From NCBI GenBank assembly GCA_013398015.1, contig VZRR01010730.1, positions 215,570 through 279,569 of the forward strand: a stretch of DNA of 64,000 nucleotides, in the 5' to 3' direction. The translations under genes and the position numbers were made by a program. The notes beneath the pieces are model-generated. The model did no database searches. It was not told the origin of the DNA and was given only the letters and a program-made list of their open reading frames with translations. The DNA is from Oreocharis arfaki. Lineage: Eukaryota; Chordata; Aves; Passeriformes; Paramythiidae. This document shows, piece by piece, positions 10,393-23,000 of the stretch. Every line of letters starts with the position of its first letter. Positions within the stretch are counted from its first letter, which is position 1.

Positions 10393-12743
10393 CCTCCAAA
10401 TGTGGTACCAGCCTGTCACAACTCTGAGGACACTGTCACTGTTTTGGGGCCCCTGGACTCTGTGAATAAGTTTGTAGCCCCACTGAAGAAAGATAGTGTG
10501 TTTGCAAGGGAGGTGTGCAGTCCCGGCGTTGCATTTCACTCCTATTACGTGTCATTTATTGCACCAGCACTGCTCAATGCGCTGAAAAAGGTCATCTCAC
10601 ACCCTGAACCTCGCTCAGCACGAGGGATCAGTATATCTATCCCTGAATCTCAGTGGCAAAGTGATCTAGTTAGGAATTCCTCTGCAGAGTACTATGTGAA
10701 CAACCTAGTGAATCCAGTGCTGTTCCACCAAGGTCCGAAGCATATTCCAGAGAATGCCGTTGTAGTAGAGATTGTGCTGCATGCTCTTTTACAGGCTATC
10801 TCAAGGAGAACTTTGAAACCAGCTTGCACCATTCTACCTTTGATGAAGAAAGAGCACAAAAATTATTTGGAGTTCTTCCTAACACAGATTGGAAAGATTT
10901 ATTTAACTGGGACAAGCGTTCTTGGGAACAACTTGTTCCCATCTGTGGAATACCCTGTCTGTGTGGGCACAGCCCTTATTTCTCCATACATCGAATGAGA
11001 CCACAGTCAGGACTGCGATGTTCCAAAGGCTGAAGACTTTCCAGCAGGTTCCAAAGGCTCTGCATCTGCTTCAGTCCACAATATTGACGCGAGTCCTGAC
11101 TCTCCTGACCGCTACTTGATTGGTCACTGCATTGATGGCAGAGTTTTGTACCCAGCAACTGGGTACCTAGTGCTGGCTTGGCGAACACTGGCACGGTCTC
11201 TTGGCATGGCCATGGAGCAAATGGCTGTTACGTTTGAAGGTGTCACAATTCATCAGGAAACTATCCTTCCCAAAAATGGATCAGCTGGAAGTGAGACTTA
11301 TGCCTGTTTCCCGCTGCTTCGAGGTGTCAGGAAATGGGAATCTGGCTGTGAGTGGGAAGATTTCCCTCCTAGAAAACACTGCTCAGAAGAATTTCCATAA
11401 CCAGCCAGATGGCTTTCGGACTCAGGTAGACAGGAGCTCAAAGTCTGGACTCTTGAAAGAAGACATTTATCAAGAGCTGCATCTGCGTGGATATAATTAT
11501 GGACCAACTTTCCAGGGTGTTCTAGAATGCAACAGTGAAGCCAGTGCAGGGAAAGTTCTGTGGAATGGGAACTGGGTGACCTTCCTTGACACACTGCTGC
11601 GTGTGCTGATCTTAGCTGAGACTGGCTGCAGTCTACGCTTACCCACGAGGATTCGCTCAGTCTGTATTGATCCAGTGCTGTATCAAGAGGAGGTGTGCCA
11701 ATACCAGGACAATATAGAAGCTTTTGAAGTTGTTGTGGACCATTGCCGTGATAGCCTTAAAGCAGGAGGTGTTCAGATCAATGGTCTTCATGCTTCTGTG
11801 GCACCACGACAACAACAGGAACAGACACCTCCCACCCTGAAAAAATTCTTTGTGCCCTACACTGAGAGTAGCTGTTTGTCTTCCAGCACCTATCTTCATG
11901 CTTATCTGGAGCACTGGAAAGGTCTGATCCAGAACTTACAGTCTAAGGTGCATGAGGTCAAATTAGTCATCCCTGGACTAGAAACTGCAGTGGTTGCTAC
12001 AGAGTTCTCACCCACACAGAAGGGCCTTCAGCATATCCTTGCTGAAATCTGCCATCTGGAATTGAATGGAAACCTCCATTCTGAGCTGCAACAGGTTGTG
12101 ATTCGAGAGGAGATGCACTTCCAAAATGATCCTCATCTCAGTGGATTGCTAGGTTCTGAGGAGTTGAAGTCTCACCTGGATGTGGCATTGGAGAACATGA
12201 TTGGTCATAGGATGAAATAGTAGAGGCTAATGCAGGAAGTGGATAACTGTTCTCTCATGTGAAAAGTATTCTGAATACTCAGCCTCTGTTGCAGGTGAAC
12301 TTTATTGCCACTGACCACGTCTTGGAAAACCTTTCAGCTATTGAAACAGAGCTACAAGATGCTGGTATTGTCTCTAGCCGGTGGGATCCATCTAGCCTTC
12401 CCTCTGGAAATCTGAACAATGCTGACCTGGTGGTATACAATTGTTCAACAAGTGTTTTAGTGAATATTACTGAAATACTTTCTAATTTGGCAGCTGCTGT
12501 GAAAGGAGAGTTTGTTTTGCTACACGCTCTTCTTATGGGAGAAACTCTTGCAGAAATTGTTGGTTTCCTTACAAGCCCAGATCTGCAGCAGAAACACAGC
12601 TTCCTGAATTTGGCACAGTGGGAGGACTTATTCAGCAAAGCTTCACTGAATCTTGTTGCCATGAAGAAGTCATTCTTTGCCTCAGTTATTTTCCTGTGTC
12701 GTCAGCAAGCCCCTGTCAAAACACCCATTTTTCTGCCAGGTGT

Positions 12744-15700
12744 ATTAGATCTGGGAAGGTGCAAACAAGGAAGCTCAGCTCTGTTAAACAGCCTGTGTGG
12801 AGGACAGGGGAAATGCCAAGGTCCCATTCCTTCATGGAGAGGCCAAGTGAGGAGAGCATGGCAGACATCTGTAACATTCTGGGCTGTTCAGAGAAGGGGA
12901 GTGAGGACGATGAGTGCTGTAGGAGAACAAAGAGTGTCCATTGATGTTTCAGTCCTCTAGGTGCTGAAAGATGGTGAAGTAGCAGAGCAGGGCTCCTGTG
13001 TGGGAATGCTGTATCATCCCAGATCAGTCAGGGTTGGCTTGGTGCCTCCTGCCTACCTCCTGCATACCATCCTACTCCTCTACCCAGCACTCAAACTGGA
13101 GGTCTTTGGGTAAAAGCCCCAGCAGCCAGGAGTGCTCCACAGCAGGCTGGTGCAGTGCGCCATGTTTCACTGTTGGAAACCTTTCTGAGTTGGCTCTGCC
13201 ACCTTTTTTTTATCAGCTGGTAAAGTTACTGCTTTTTATCACTGTCAGTGTGAGCTCTAGTGCATTAGTGAGTTCCTGTAGTGCATGGGGACAACAGGTT
13301 CTTGCTGGCTTTCGTACACCCGTAGTAATCATTGAGGATCAGTTGTTCAGTGTCCTAGTTCATAAGTACTGCACAGATTTCTTCTAGGATTTTCCCTATA
13401 GATCTCTTTGGTAAATCCCATGGGTGCTTTATTATTACATAGTAAATAAATAATACATTATGTCAATATTAAAGATGCATTGGGCCAGCTTTTAATTTAG
13501 CTTTATTTCATATTATATGATGATCCCAATCTCCTACTGTATCTTTAAGCACATGTGCCTGAAGCTAAATTTATATGAATATCTGGATTCTGCAGAGCAA
13601 TACTATTCATGTACAAAAACTAGAACTCATTTGACATCCTCTCAAACATTTTGAGCAGCAAATCAGAGTGGCAACCTTTAACTTCTGCGTGTAAGATAGA
13701 CTTTTTTTTTCCTTGCCTCAATCAGTCTTATTAAATTATTTCTCCACTGCATTACAGTGAACGTGCCAGCAGTGTTAATAATGCATTACATAAGGAGAAA
13801 CAGTTGCAAGGATATATTTTTCATGTGTAATTGATATTACAAGACTGTCAAACCTCTTTTGTTTCGGGTTATCTTGTCATTTATGATCAGGAGGAGGAAG
13901 GTTTGTCAGTAGTATTATCTACCTAATGCCTAATGCATGCAGCAATTACTGGAATGACCTGTATTTCACTTGTATTTTGCCTTCAAGAAGCTCTGGATGG
14001 TCTTTTGCTGCTATTTGGGACTGTCCAGCATGTGATATTTTGAACACTCCTGGAGGGCGGGTTCTCTATCACCTGGTACATTGGTCAAGTTGATTTCCTC
14101 TCCCCTATCCCTGGCTACAGCTAATTAAAAATGTCCCTGGTTTAGGACAGTGATGTGCTAAATCCTCTTGCCCAGCAGTGTCTTTCATGCTTTCAAAATC
14201 ACTGGGTTAAAATTAAACCCACTGAATTCCACAGCATTGTTTCTGTCCTTACCATAGGATTAATATTTGCATTTCTGATCAGGTAGAATTTAGCACTTTC
14301 TTAAGATAGTTTAATACTTGCTTACATTTAAGCATTTCTGTAAACAGTTCCAGAAAATCCATTAATCATTTCCGAAGTACAAAAGAGTAATGAAGCTAAG
14401 CTGAACTCTCCCTTTCCATCTTCTGTACAGATTCAGCTTTCGGGGGGGTTTTGCACCTGGTGACATTGAAACAAGGTGAAGGCGACTGGAGCACTCCGAG
14501 AACACCTCATTGCTTCTGTCAGAAAGATCCTGTCCAATCTGAGGCAAATGATGAAATAACAGGAGAAAAAGTGAGTTTGTGTTATACCAACAAGATGCAG
14601 TTATGTGTGGGTTTAAATACGTTCTTGATAGTATTGTTGCATAGTAGGTTTCTACTTCCCGTATTTCTGCCTTATGCTTCTCTCTGTGGTGCATATTTGA
14701 CGTTGGGAAGAATCAGATGTTTCAAATTATTGGTAAGAAAAGGTAATATAGAGAGGATGGTATTTCTTAACTGCCAGCCCCTCCAAGAACTCAGCACTGA
14801 TCATGGAAAAGAAATTCTCTCAAAATATGAGATTAGTTTTTGAAAGGGGCACCATGACCCAGGTGACACGAGGGAAAGCTCAATCACCTGAGAGAAAGGG
14901 ACAGGATTTGGGTCCAAAGGTTGCAATGAAATGTATAAATGAATCAAGGGGGGTGGCTCTTTCCAGCTTGTGTTTCAATGAACATTCTTAGACTTGGGAA
15001 AATCCTCTACAAGAAGAGTATTAAAGCAAATTGTTCACATCTTTAGGTCAGTTGTTGACTCCAGAGGAACTATCAATCCTCAGACATAGATGTTGTACTG
15101 AGAGCAGGGGAGGAGGAGAGGAAGGTAGAGGGTTGGCTTCCTTCTCCTTAACCTGTTCCTGTTCCTGTGACCGAGCCATGGGTGCTGTGTAGAAATTACC
15201 TAGGATCATTTAATGTTATTCCTGCTTGCAGCAATGCTAGAGGGATAATAGTTTAGACTCCTCTTGCCAGAGCATGTTTGCCATTGCATGTAGTTGTTAC
15301 CAAAACTGTAGATTTGGGGATTTCTTTTTATTTGGAGATGTAAAATCTCCCATGTTGGGGTTATGCAGCATGTGCCATAAATGTGAATTTAAGCTTGGTT
15401 TCCATGCTACTGGAAATAGTGGGTCAAGGTGAGCGCAGTAAAATAGATAAATGTGGAGAAACGTTAAAAAAACTCCCAAACTACAAACAGTTAGTCTTAA
15501 ATTTATGAAGGATTTAATTTCTCTTATTAATAGAGGGCTTACTTCAGTCCAAGTCATAAGCACTGGAACTTATCAGTTGTGTCCACATCCTGCCCCTTCA
15601 GGAAGATGCAAGTCTGATAGCTGCCTTATTCTTGAGGGTAGTAAAGAGGTATCTGGATGCAGCAGATAAGGATGGTGTTGCACAGATAATTATTAGCAAC

Positions 15701-18700
15701 CAAGTTGTAGAAGATTGTCAGTAAAGTTTAAGAAAGTTTAGATACCTAATAATTCATTATATTGTATGTATTCATTACATGATAATTACTTTAACTTTCA
15801 ATATGAAAGGTGGCCCTGAAGTATATTTACCTAAAGTGCTTCTTAAAAGGCTTGTTTCTTACCAGGAATCTGTCTTTCTTTGCTTCTGTTTTCAAGCAGT
15901 TCAAGCTTATTTTTTTTAAGGAAACAAGGCAGAAGAAAGAGAAAAATTATTCCTACTCCAGGCTGTTTCAGTTGAAATATATCTTTATTTCTTTAGTGAA
16001 GCAACTTTATGCAAATAAAAACTACCAGCAATATAGTAGCCAAAATAAAACAGCAAGCACTAAGTCAAGTAGGAAAGTTGTAAAACAGTGTTCCATTGCT
16101 GAATGTTAAATATTCATATAAACATTGTAAAAACTTCAGGAAGACTTTATGGGCCTGTAGATGTACATTGTAAAATCATTTGGGTTCTGCTATGAAACCA
16201 CACCAATTGTTCAACATATTCTTGTCACTCCAAGCTGAAAGTGAGTATCTTAAGGGAGGGCAGTACTTAAGCTACTGCATATGTGTAATTCATCTTAAAA
16301 CTCCATGTGTCCTGCTGCTTTCCCTATTCCACCTTCGCACAGACAGTGGTTAAGTGCACAGAACGTTGATGCCATCAATAAAATGTGTACAAACATACAT
16401 CAGAGTGTGCATGAAGGAGACAGTTGTTTCCCCCCAGTGTGCCATTACTGCCTGGCGTGTGTGTGTTGCTCTGTGCCACAAGGAGAATTAAAGAAGCTCT
16501 GTAACAGGACTGCACAGCCAAAAAAATTGCAAGACTGCCTGCAAAAAAAAGGAGGAAAAGGAAGATTTAATCATAATAGCAGAAAAAAAGGGCTTAACGT
16601 TAATCCATGGATTTTTCCTTGTATTAGTTTCTTTTTTTTTTTAATAGTTAAAACGCATTAATAGAAAAGGCGTCTTTAAGAGAGATTTCAGTGGAAGAAT
16701 TAGTCAAATCTAGAATGTTCAAAGAGCTGGCCTTATTCTCTAATGGCCCACTGTTCTGTGGCACTGTGCTTCTGTTGCTGGAAGTAGACTTGTCTAGTAA
16801 TGAATAGCAGGGAATGATTTGTTACCTGGTGGTTAACATGCCTTGGGTGAACACTGCTCCCAAAGCTTACAGGAAGGAATTGTTGAAAAATGTTTTGACA
16901 GATACAAGAACCATTATGTGTTCAGATATGTTTTGGGCTTCTTCTCAGCGAGTAATCTTTTATTCTGCAAACAGTCTCATTGAAATAGATGGGACTGTCC
17001 TACAGAAAAAAAATCAGTAGGAGTGAGAGTGGCAGAACCAGTCTCTGCAGCAGATGAACAAGATGTTAGAAATGAAAAATACCTGTTAAGTAGTCTCAGG
17101 ATCAAGTTCTTTTAATCAACATATATCTGTTCATCTCACCTTATGCGGGAGATGAGCAGGAGATAAGACCAGCAAAGGGTTGACCTGTAGCACCCTGATG
17201 TTTTTTACCACAGGATCAGGTGGCATATCTAGGTGGCCTGAGGTTACTGAGTAAGGTTACCTGTAATCTGGGTGCAAATACAGACAGAAGTGGATTTTAT
17301 AAGGAGGATACTGTGGAAGCTTGAATTTCAGCTGAGATACTAAACTTTCCAAAACTTCAGGAATTTTTGGTGGAACATCAACTCAGGGAAGAAAAATGTT
17401 CCAGAGAGAAATTGTGAGAAATTGTTCAACCATAGTTTTTGCAGTAGAGTTACTTAATGGGCTATTCCTATAACCCAGTAATTGCTTTACTAGTTCTTTT
17501 AAGAGTTTGGTTTAGCCTTAAATAACCTGTGTAGTTAATATTTTATTTTAAGAAATAAAATCAGACCTTGTTTTTGTCGTCCAGGACCTGAGTTACCGGC
17601 TGATATCTGCCTTCCATTTTTTGGGTTTGGTTCGCACAGAAGTTTCTGTTGACAGAGAATAAATGATCTTCTGGAAAAGATGTGCACTTGGGATTTGCAA
17701 GATCTGTGCTTAGTTCTTAGCTCCATGCCAGTGTTCCTTGAAATCACTTAATCTGGATGTGTTTCCCATCTGCTCTGCTTTTCTAGATGCCAAGCCTTTG
17801 TGACCATGTTTGCATACAGATCAATACAGCAGATCCCAGAGCTTCCCTGAAGCTGCCTGTTGCTATTGAAATGTGTATGCCAGTGAAATTAATTTCTGGT
17901 TTATGTCTTTGAGTGATTAGATCTTAATTATATGCAAGTGTGTATTCTTCATTTGTAAGGAATCGTGGACAACGTTTACAAGTGTGAAGAAGAACTGATT
18001 AAACAAGCATGAGGGGAATGACTTAAGAAGGAGAGCAAACTGCAAGCTTACAGAGGGCTTCTCATAGGGGAAGCAGAGCAGAACAGTTTGGAGTCACCCA
18101 CTTCCACTCTTTATGTCTTTGTGACTTTGCAGCCTAATTTTTCAGTCTCAATTGCCTGGTCAGGCACCACCCAGGCCTCTTCCTGAATACAGGATGCTGA
18201 AGTGCAGTGCTGCAAAAGGTTGGGTTGGAATGGAAGTGGTTAGTCATGTATTAAAAGTGATCATTTCTTATTAGCAGTTTACTAGCAGAGTCCCAAAGAG
18301 TTTGTTCTGGCGATTAAAAAGGTTGTAGCTACATTTTCCTGGGCTCATTAGAGAAAGATGCATCTTTTGCCTGATGTAAATTGATAAAGCTCTAGTTATA
18401 GCTATGCTCTCAGATAAGCTGAACATTCAAACTTGAGAATCTCGAGTATCAATTAATTAAACCCATGGACTGTTACTTGTATTGCTTGAGAGAAAGAAAA
18501 TAATTTGTCTTGATATCCTGCTGTATTGCTAGATTGACCCATCCCCAGTCCCTGCCTTTTGAAAGCTGCCTTTGCTTCTAGATCGTGTAGAAGCACAGCT
18601 GACCTTTGATCTCATCTGGTCTGGTAATTGCTGGCTTTAAAATAAGTTTTTCCTGGAACAGACATCCTGCGCTGCACAGCTTTGCTTAAATCCAGTTTAT

Positions 18701-20000
18701 TTGAAGGCAGATGGTATTTTAAATACCCTAAATAGGTACTTGTGCTGTGTGGTATGTGCACTTTTTGGCAAGCTGCCTTTCTGATCCATCATAAAAAGCT
18801 GTTGAAAATGTGTTCGTCAGTTTTGTGTGCCCTGCCTCCCCCCATGCCTGCAAAGATGTGGTTTGTGTTTTTGTCATAGGTATCAGGGATTAGTGGCTAC
18901 TAAAAGTACTGGCCACACTTCACATAAAGCTACTAGGAGAAATCTAAGCAAAAATGTGTAGACTACTTTTGCAACGGATCCCAGCCTCCACCTCATTTGA
19001 TTTAGGTTTCAGAAGCTCCCTGTAGCAAACACCTTCCCTGTGTGTGCTCGCTCTTATTTCCTTAGCCCAGCTACAGGGAAAAGCAGTTTTGTGCTAAAAT
19101 AGCTGAAACCTCTGGCTCAGCTGTGTCCTTTGCTTTCAGACTTGTGTACAAAACCCTGTCTGTAGGTTTGGAGCACAGTTCCCTTATGTGAATTGTAATC
19201 CCTTGAAATGGCATTTTTTGGTGCCATTATGGAGAGGTTCACTATGGCCTGGAGCACATCAGGGAGAGAATGTGGGCATGGAGTGTGAATGGGATGGTGA
19301 GAGGCCAGAACTGAGCATTTCCGGCTGTTCCTCCTTGCTGTGGATCGCTGCTGTCAGCCAGAGGTGGTGAAATTCGGGTGAGAGTTTCAGAAACACTATT
19401 TTATTATGTCAAATATCAGGTGAGTCATCATGTGCCCTTCAAAATAACCATTAAATGCTTTGACTCGAATTAAAAGATAAAGGCAAAATGTTGTCTGCAA
19501 TTGTTTAAGACTAGCAAAGAATTGGTCATGGGGATAAATAGATGTTTTTTCTTCACTGTCAAGCAGTACAGATGATGTCATGGAAAACAGTTTTGGTAAA
19601 CAACATTTATCTCTGTTTTTCAATTCTCTGTGCTTAATGACAATTATTCATGCCAACTAAATAATCATTAACAGATTTGAAAATGTGCTTGATATTGTGA
19701 GTGAACTGACAACTATTAAAATTATATATACTTTTTAATAATTTCATTTCTCAAGTGCAAGGGACAGTGGTCTGAATATACTTCAAAAACATGACAGGCC
19801 ACTTACAATAAACTTGCTTCATATGTTTTTCATCCCAGGATCTCACAGTTAACTAAACCTCCCACCTAGTATGCTGACCCTCAAGTTGCTTTGGAAATTA
19901 TTCATTTTGAAATGTTAGGGAGCTTGCTGTGAATGTGGTATTAGAAGTGGGACAGATTTTTCCCAAAATTTCTCAGCCTCTGTGTGAGGAGCACAATTTA
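12744..20000. other. Non-coding stretch after the FASN copy
   Basis: Starts at the abrupt end of FASN homology with CAG/GTGTAT, which resembles a splice donor. I could not find FASN exon sequence, a poly(A) tail, retroviral pol/env or a 3' LTR in the next kilobases. Open frames here (for example 12998-13387 and 14451-14843) show no recognisable domains. The remainder is AT-rich with short T runs. Confidence 0.45.
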
Positions 20001-23000
20001 GTTTTCCAGGTGTTTTGAAAATAAGAGCCCACTGCATACTGAGTCAGCTAAGTTTATTTACATCTATGTTTAAATATTTGCTGTTGAATTAAAAAATATT
20101 AATGAGAATATTCTGTGTAGGTGGAGCCCAGTGCTGGCTGTTTTGAATTGTGGTTTGTGAATATATTTGTGGATCGATTTTATTGTACCGAGTGCAACAT
20201 TACTGATGCCCAAATCCCTGTAGATATCAACATAATTTTCATGTCTCAGGTCTTCCCTAAGTCTAGAATAGTTGCAATAATGTTGATTCTTTGCTGCAAA
20301 TCCCTCCAAGGGACAGGGCTTACTGACACAACTCATTATGTGTTAGTGCTTTGTCCGTGTGGGATTCTGTCACTATGGCATCCACAGCATCACTGCAGTC
20401 CTGTGAGTCCAGAAAAGCACGGGTCAAATGGAGCCAAGGGAAGGTGGAGGATGGGACTGGGAGACACCATCTGGTGTGTGATGGGCATTTGGGTTTTGGT
20501 AGAAAAGGCAAAGGCAGTGGTTGTTATCTGTACGGCAGTGACAGGACGTGAGGGAGCAGCGTGGAGCTGTTCCGCTGCCAGAAGCTGTGGCTGCAGCCTC
20601 TCTCCTGGGCTGCAGAGGGGCACTGCAATTCCATGGTTCCACCTAGCCTGGAACACCAGGCAAACAGGGGGAAATACAACCCAAAACCCTGTGAGTTCTG
20701 TAGCAAAAGTGCTCAGCTTAGCCAGCTCTCTCTACAACCCTTTGCATACCAAAGGGACTTTCTGCTCAGAAAGAATTGTTTTAAAATTTGACTAGCATTT
20801 AGAAATACAGTGTTGTAATTTAAATTATAATTTGGGAAGATAAGATAAAATAATTTTAAATTGCTGGCATTTTGAAGCTTAATACTTTCTAGGATATTTT
20901 TTCTTCTGTCTTTTAGCTTAGGGGCTAAATTAAAATGAGCCAACACCTCTCAGGTTTTGAAGTTGTTTAGAAAAAATTTTGACAAGTGAAAATGTCTGAT
21001 GTTTTTAGGTACAGAATTGAACAATGCAACTTGTCTGTACCTCTGGAAAGGCCTAAGTGAAATAAATTCAAATATTCATTTGCATGGAAAGATCACACCA
21101 TTTTTTCCTGGTTAAAATTGTGTGAAGAGCAGTAGAGATTTTACATCCATGGGAAGGAGCATACAGCTTCAAAGGAAGGTTTCTACTGTCAAGTTGTAGT
21201 CATTTTCCAGAATGCCTTCAAAAGTAGAGAATTTTCTGTCAGAAAATAGAGAATAACTTCCTTCTAATTTCACAACAGAGGTTATTTAAGGCTTTTTTAT
21301 ATTAAGGTATCTGAAAAATATGATGACAGGTATACGTTTCGTGTTCTCTTTCTATGCCCAAGAGCCCCATGCTCTGGAATTCCTGATGGAGAACATTTCT
21401 GTGTGTCTGTCACTTACACACAGTTGCAGGCCTGTCTTCTATAAGAAATTCAGATTTTAATCCTTTTTCAGGGATGTTTTTAAGTTTTCAGAGGGCCTTA
21501 TTGATGGGGCTAATCAAAACAAGTATCCAGTCAGGTAATTTCCCACAAGTGCCACTTGTTTTAGCTGTCAGTCTTTCCTCCCTTCATAGCTGTTCATTTA
21601 TCATTTGGCAAGACATGTGGTGGGGATTTTTAAAACCAACTGGTTTTAAAAAAAAAGCCACGAAATACCTTATTGGTGAAAGTTTATTTCTAAGACCTAC
21701 CAGAGGATTTACTGTACCATGTCAGTGTTCGGTACTAATTATTTAATATAGCCTTAGATCTTCCAGAATTAGGCCTTGAGTTTTGAGTGCAACAAAAGAA
21801 AATAATTTATCAAGATTATCTTTAAATGAAGAGTGATACTTTATTATTAGAAAATGTAATGTTCTGTGTTGAACCATTTACCCACCTGAGACCCTGTAAG
21901 GGATTTTCAAGGGGGTTCAGAATCATTCAGTACATTGGATTGTCATGAGGAGTTAGTAGAAAGGAAGTGATTTCCCACATAATTATTCTCAAGTAGAGGT
22001 GCCACAGCTGTGTAGCAGCTATTCATACGGTTTCTTTTCTTTAAGAGAGCTCTGCTCATCAGCCTTGGCTAATTTTCCAAGACTTTCAGCCTTTCTAGTC
22101 TTTGGAAAGGTGCTCAGAGTGTTGCCACTAACAGAGCTGTGCTGAATGAGGTGATCCTTTAGTGATTTGTATAAGGAACTTTCTGATCAATGGGGAGTCT
22201 CTTAACCTTTGCTTCCCAAGCAGAATAAATTCCTTCTGTATCTTGAAGATGCTTCGGTGGTCGGGAGACTTAAAAAAAAAATTATCAGGATGTTACCTGT
22301 TAGAGCAACAGAACAGCAGATTAAATCCAATAAATAGCAATACAGAATGCAAAGAAAAAACCCTTAATCTTGCTTAAAATATGCAGAGGAAGCACTATGT
22401 AAAAAAGGCAACCACGTACTTAAAAAAGTGTGCACAGAATTATTTCACTGTGACGCTCCTCTGGAGGGATGCAAGCTGTGATATCATGTCCCTACAGTTC
22501 TGCAGAGCTGGGGTCCAGGTGAGGAAAACGTAGTGAATATGGACACCTGCTTTACACCTCTGTCCAGTGCTGCTTTTGGAAATCCATCCAACGTGGATGA
22601 GAATCATCTCTGTGGTTGTGCTTAGCTCCGTTCTCTGTGTTCAATTTCTCACAAATGCTTGTAGAGATTTATCTTGCATTTGTGCATATGATGATCCCAG
22701 TTTGCACGAAAGTGTCACAGGTTTAATAGGATTTTTCAAGAATATTTTGTTCAGTTTGCCATTTTTAGGATGAAATGGTGAGGAAGACCCTCAAATGCAG
22801 GTGATTGATGTACTTGGTTATTCTCTGGTAATTGTCAACTTCTCAGCTGACTGATTGAGATTGACTCTTGAAACATTTCAAGTAGTAAAACTGCTTCCCG
22901 TTGGGATAACTGTGCTCTTTATACATCAGGACAATATTGTGCCTTAGGGTTTGGCCAGACAAAACCCTTTCCTCCTGATACCTGACTGCCAATTGGCTAG

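Larger units (their letters stand above)
7195..12743 (+). mobile_element. Composite endogenous retrovirus-FASN element
   Basis: In order: LTR (7195-7852), primer binding site (7855-7872), long leader (7873-9359), gag-like start (9360 to about 9517), then an intronless FASN segment (about 9518-12743) interrupted by a later solo LTR (9566-10387). Retroviral and FASN sequence are in the same orientation and abut with no poly(A) or intervening host DNA. FASN enters and leaves in mid-coding sequence, unlike an ordinary LINE-made processed pseudogene, which starts from a poly(A) tail. Bird CR1 also rarely copies poly(A) mRNAs, which favours an LTR-retrovirus mechanism. I found no pol, env, polypurine tract or 3' LTR downstream, so the 3' part was lost or the copy was made from a truncated chimeric transcript. 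The component parts are seen in the sequence; the single-event origin is inference. Confidence 0.65.
9518..12743 (+). pseudogene. FASN: FASN retrocopy, mid-gene segment, inactivated and interrupted by a solo LTR
   Basis: Translation gives animal type I fatty acid synthase, the cytosolic multidomain enzyme that makes palmitate from acetyl- and malonyl-CoA. Homology starts at GMAAVGLxWEECKQ (9518-9565) and resumes at CPPNVVPACHNSED (10388 on). It runs without introns through the C-terminal malonyl/acetyl-transferase domain (catalytic His in LHALLQA, 10780-10782), the dehydratase domain (HCIDGRVLYPATGY, His codon 11125-11127) and the pseudo-methyltransferase domain, ending at PIFLP (about 12740). 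Roughly a third of the normal 2500-residue protein is covered; both ends are missing. Inactivating changes: TGA for Trp at 10996-10998, a frame change (net +1) near 11280, a 1-bp deletion near 12217, TAA at 12244-12246. The dehydratase DPxxH motif reads DPVLY (11669-11683). Identity as FASN is near certain; its capture by the upstream ERV is inference. Confidence 0.93.

Noticed and set aside
12618..12944. 108-codon frame over the FASN 3' junction
   Set aside because: Its first part is FASN read in the wrong frame. The part after 12743 matches nothing I recognise.
12744..14500. Search for a 3' LTR, pol or env matching the upstream ERV
   Set aside because: No copy of the LTR landmarks (CRE, TATA context, AATAAA with TTTTCTTCA end) or retroviral motifs could be seen by eye. 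Absence is stated with that limit.
20121..20795. 224-codon plus-strand open frame
   Set aside because: No recognisable motif. It overlaps open frames in other phases on both strands and its composition is erratic. It looks like a chance frame in a slightly GC-richer stretch.
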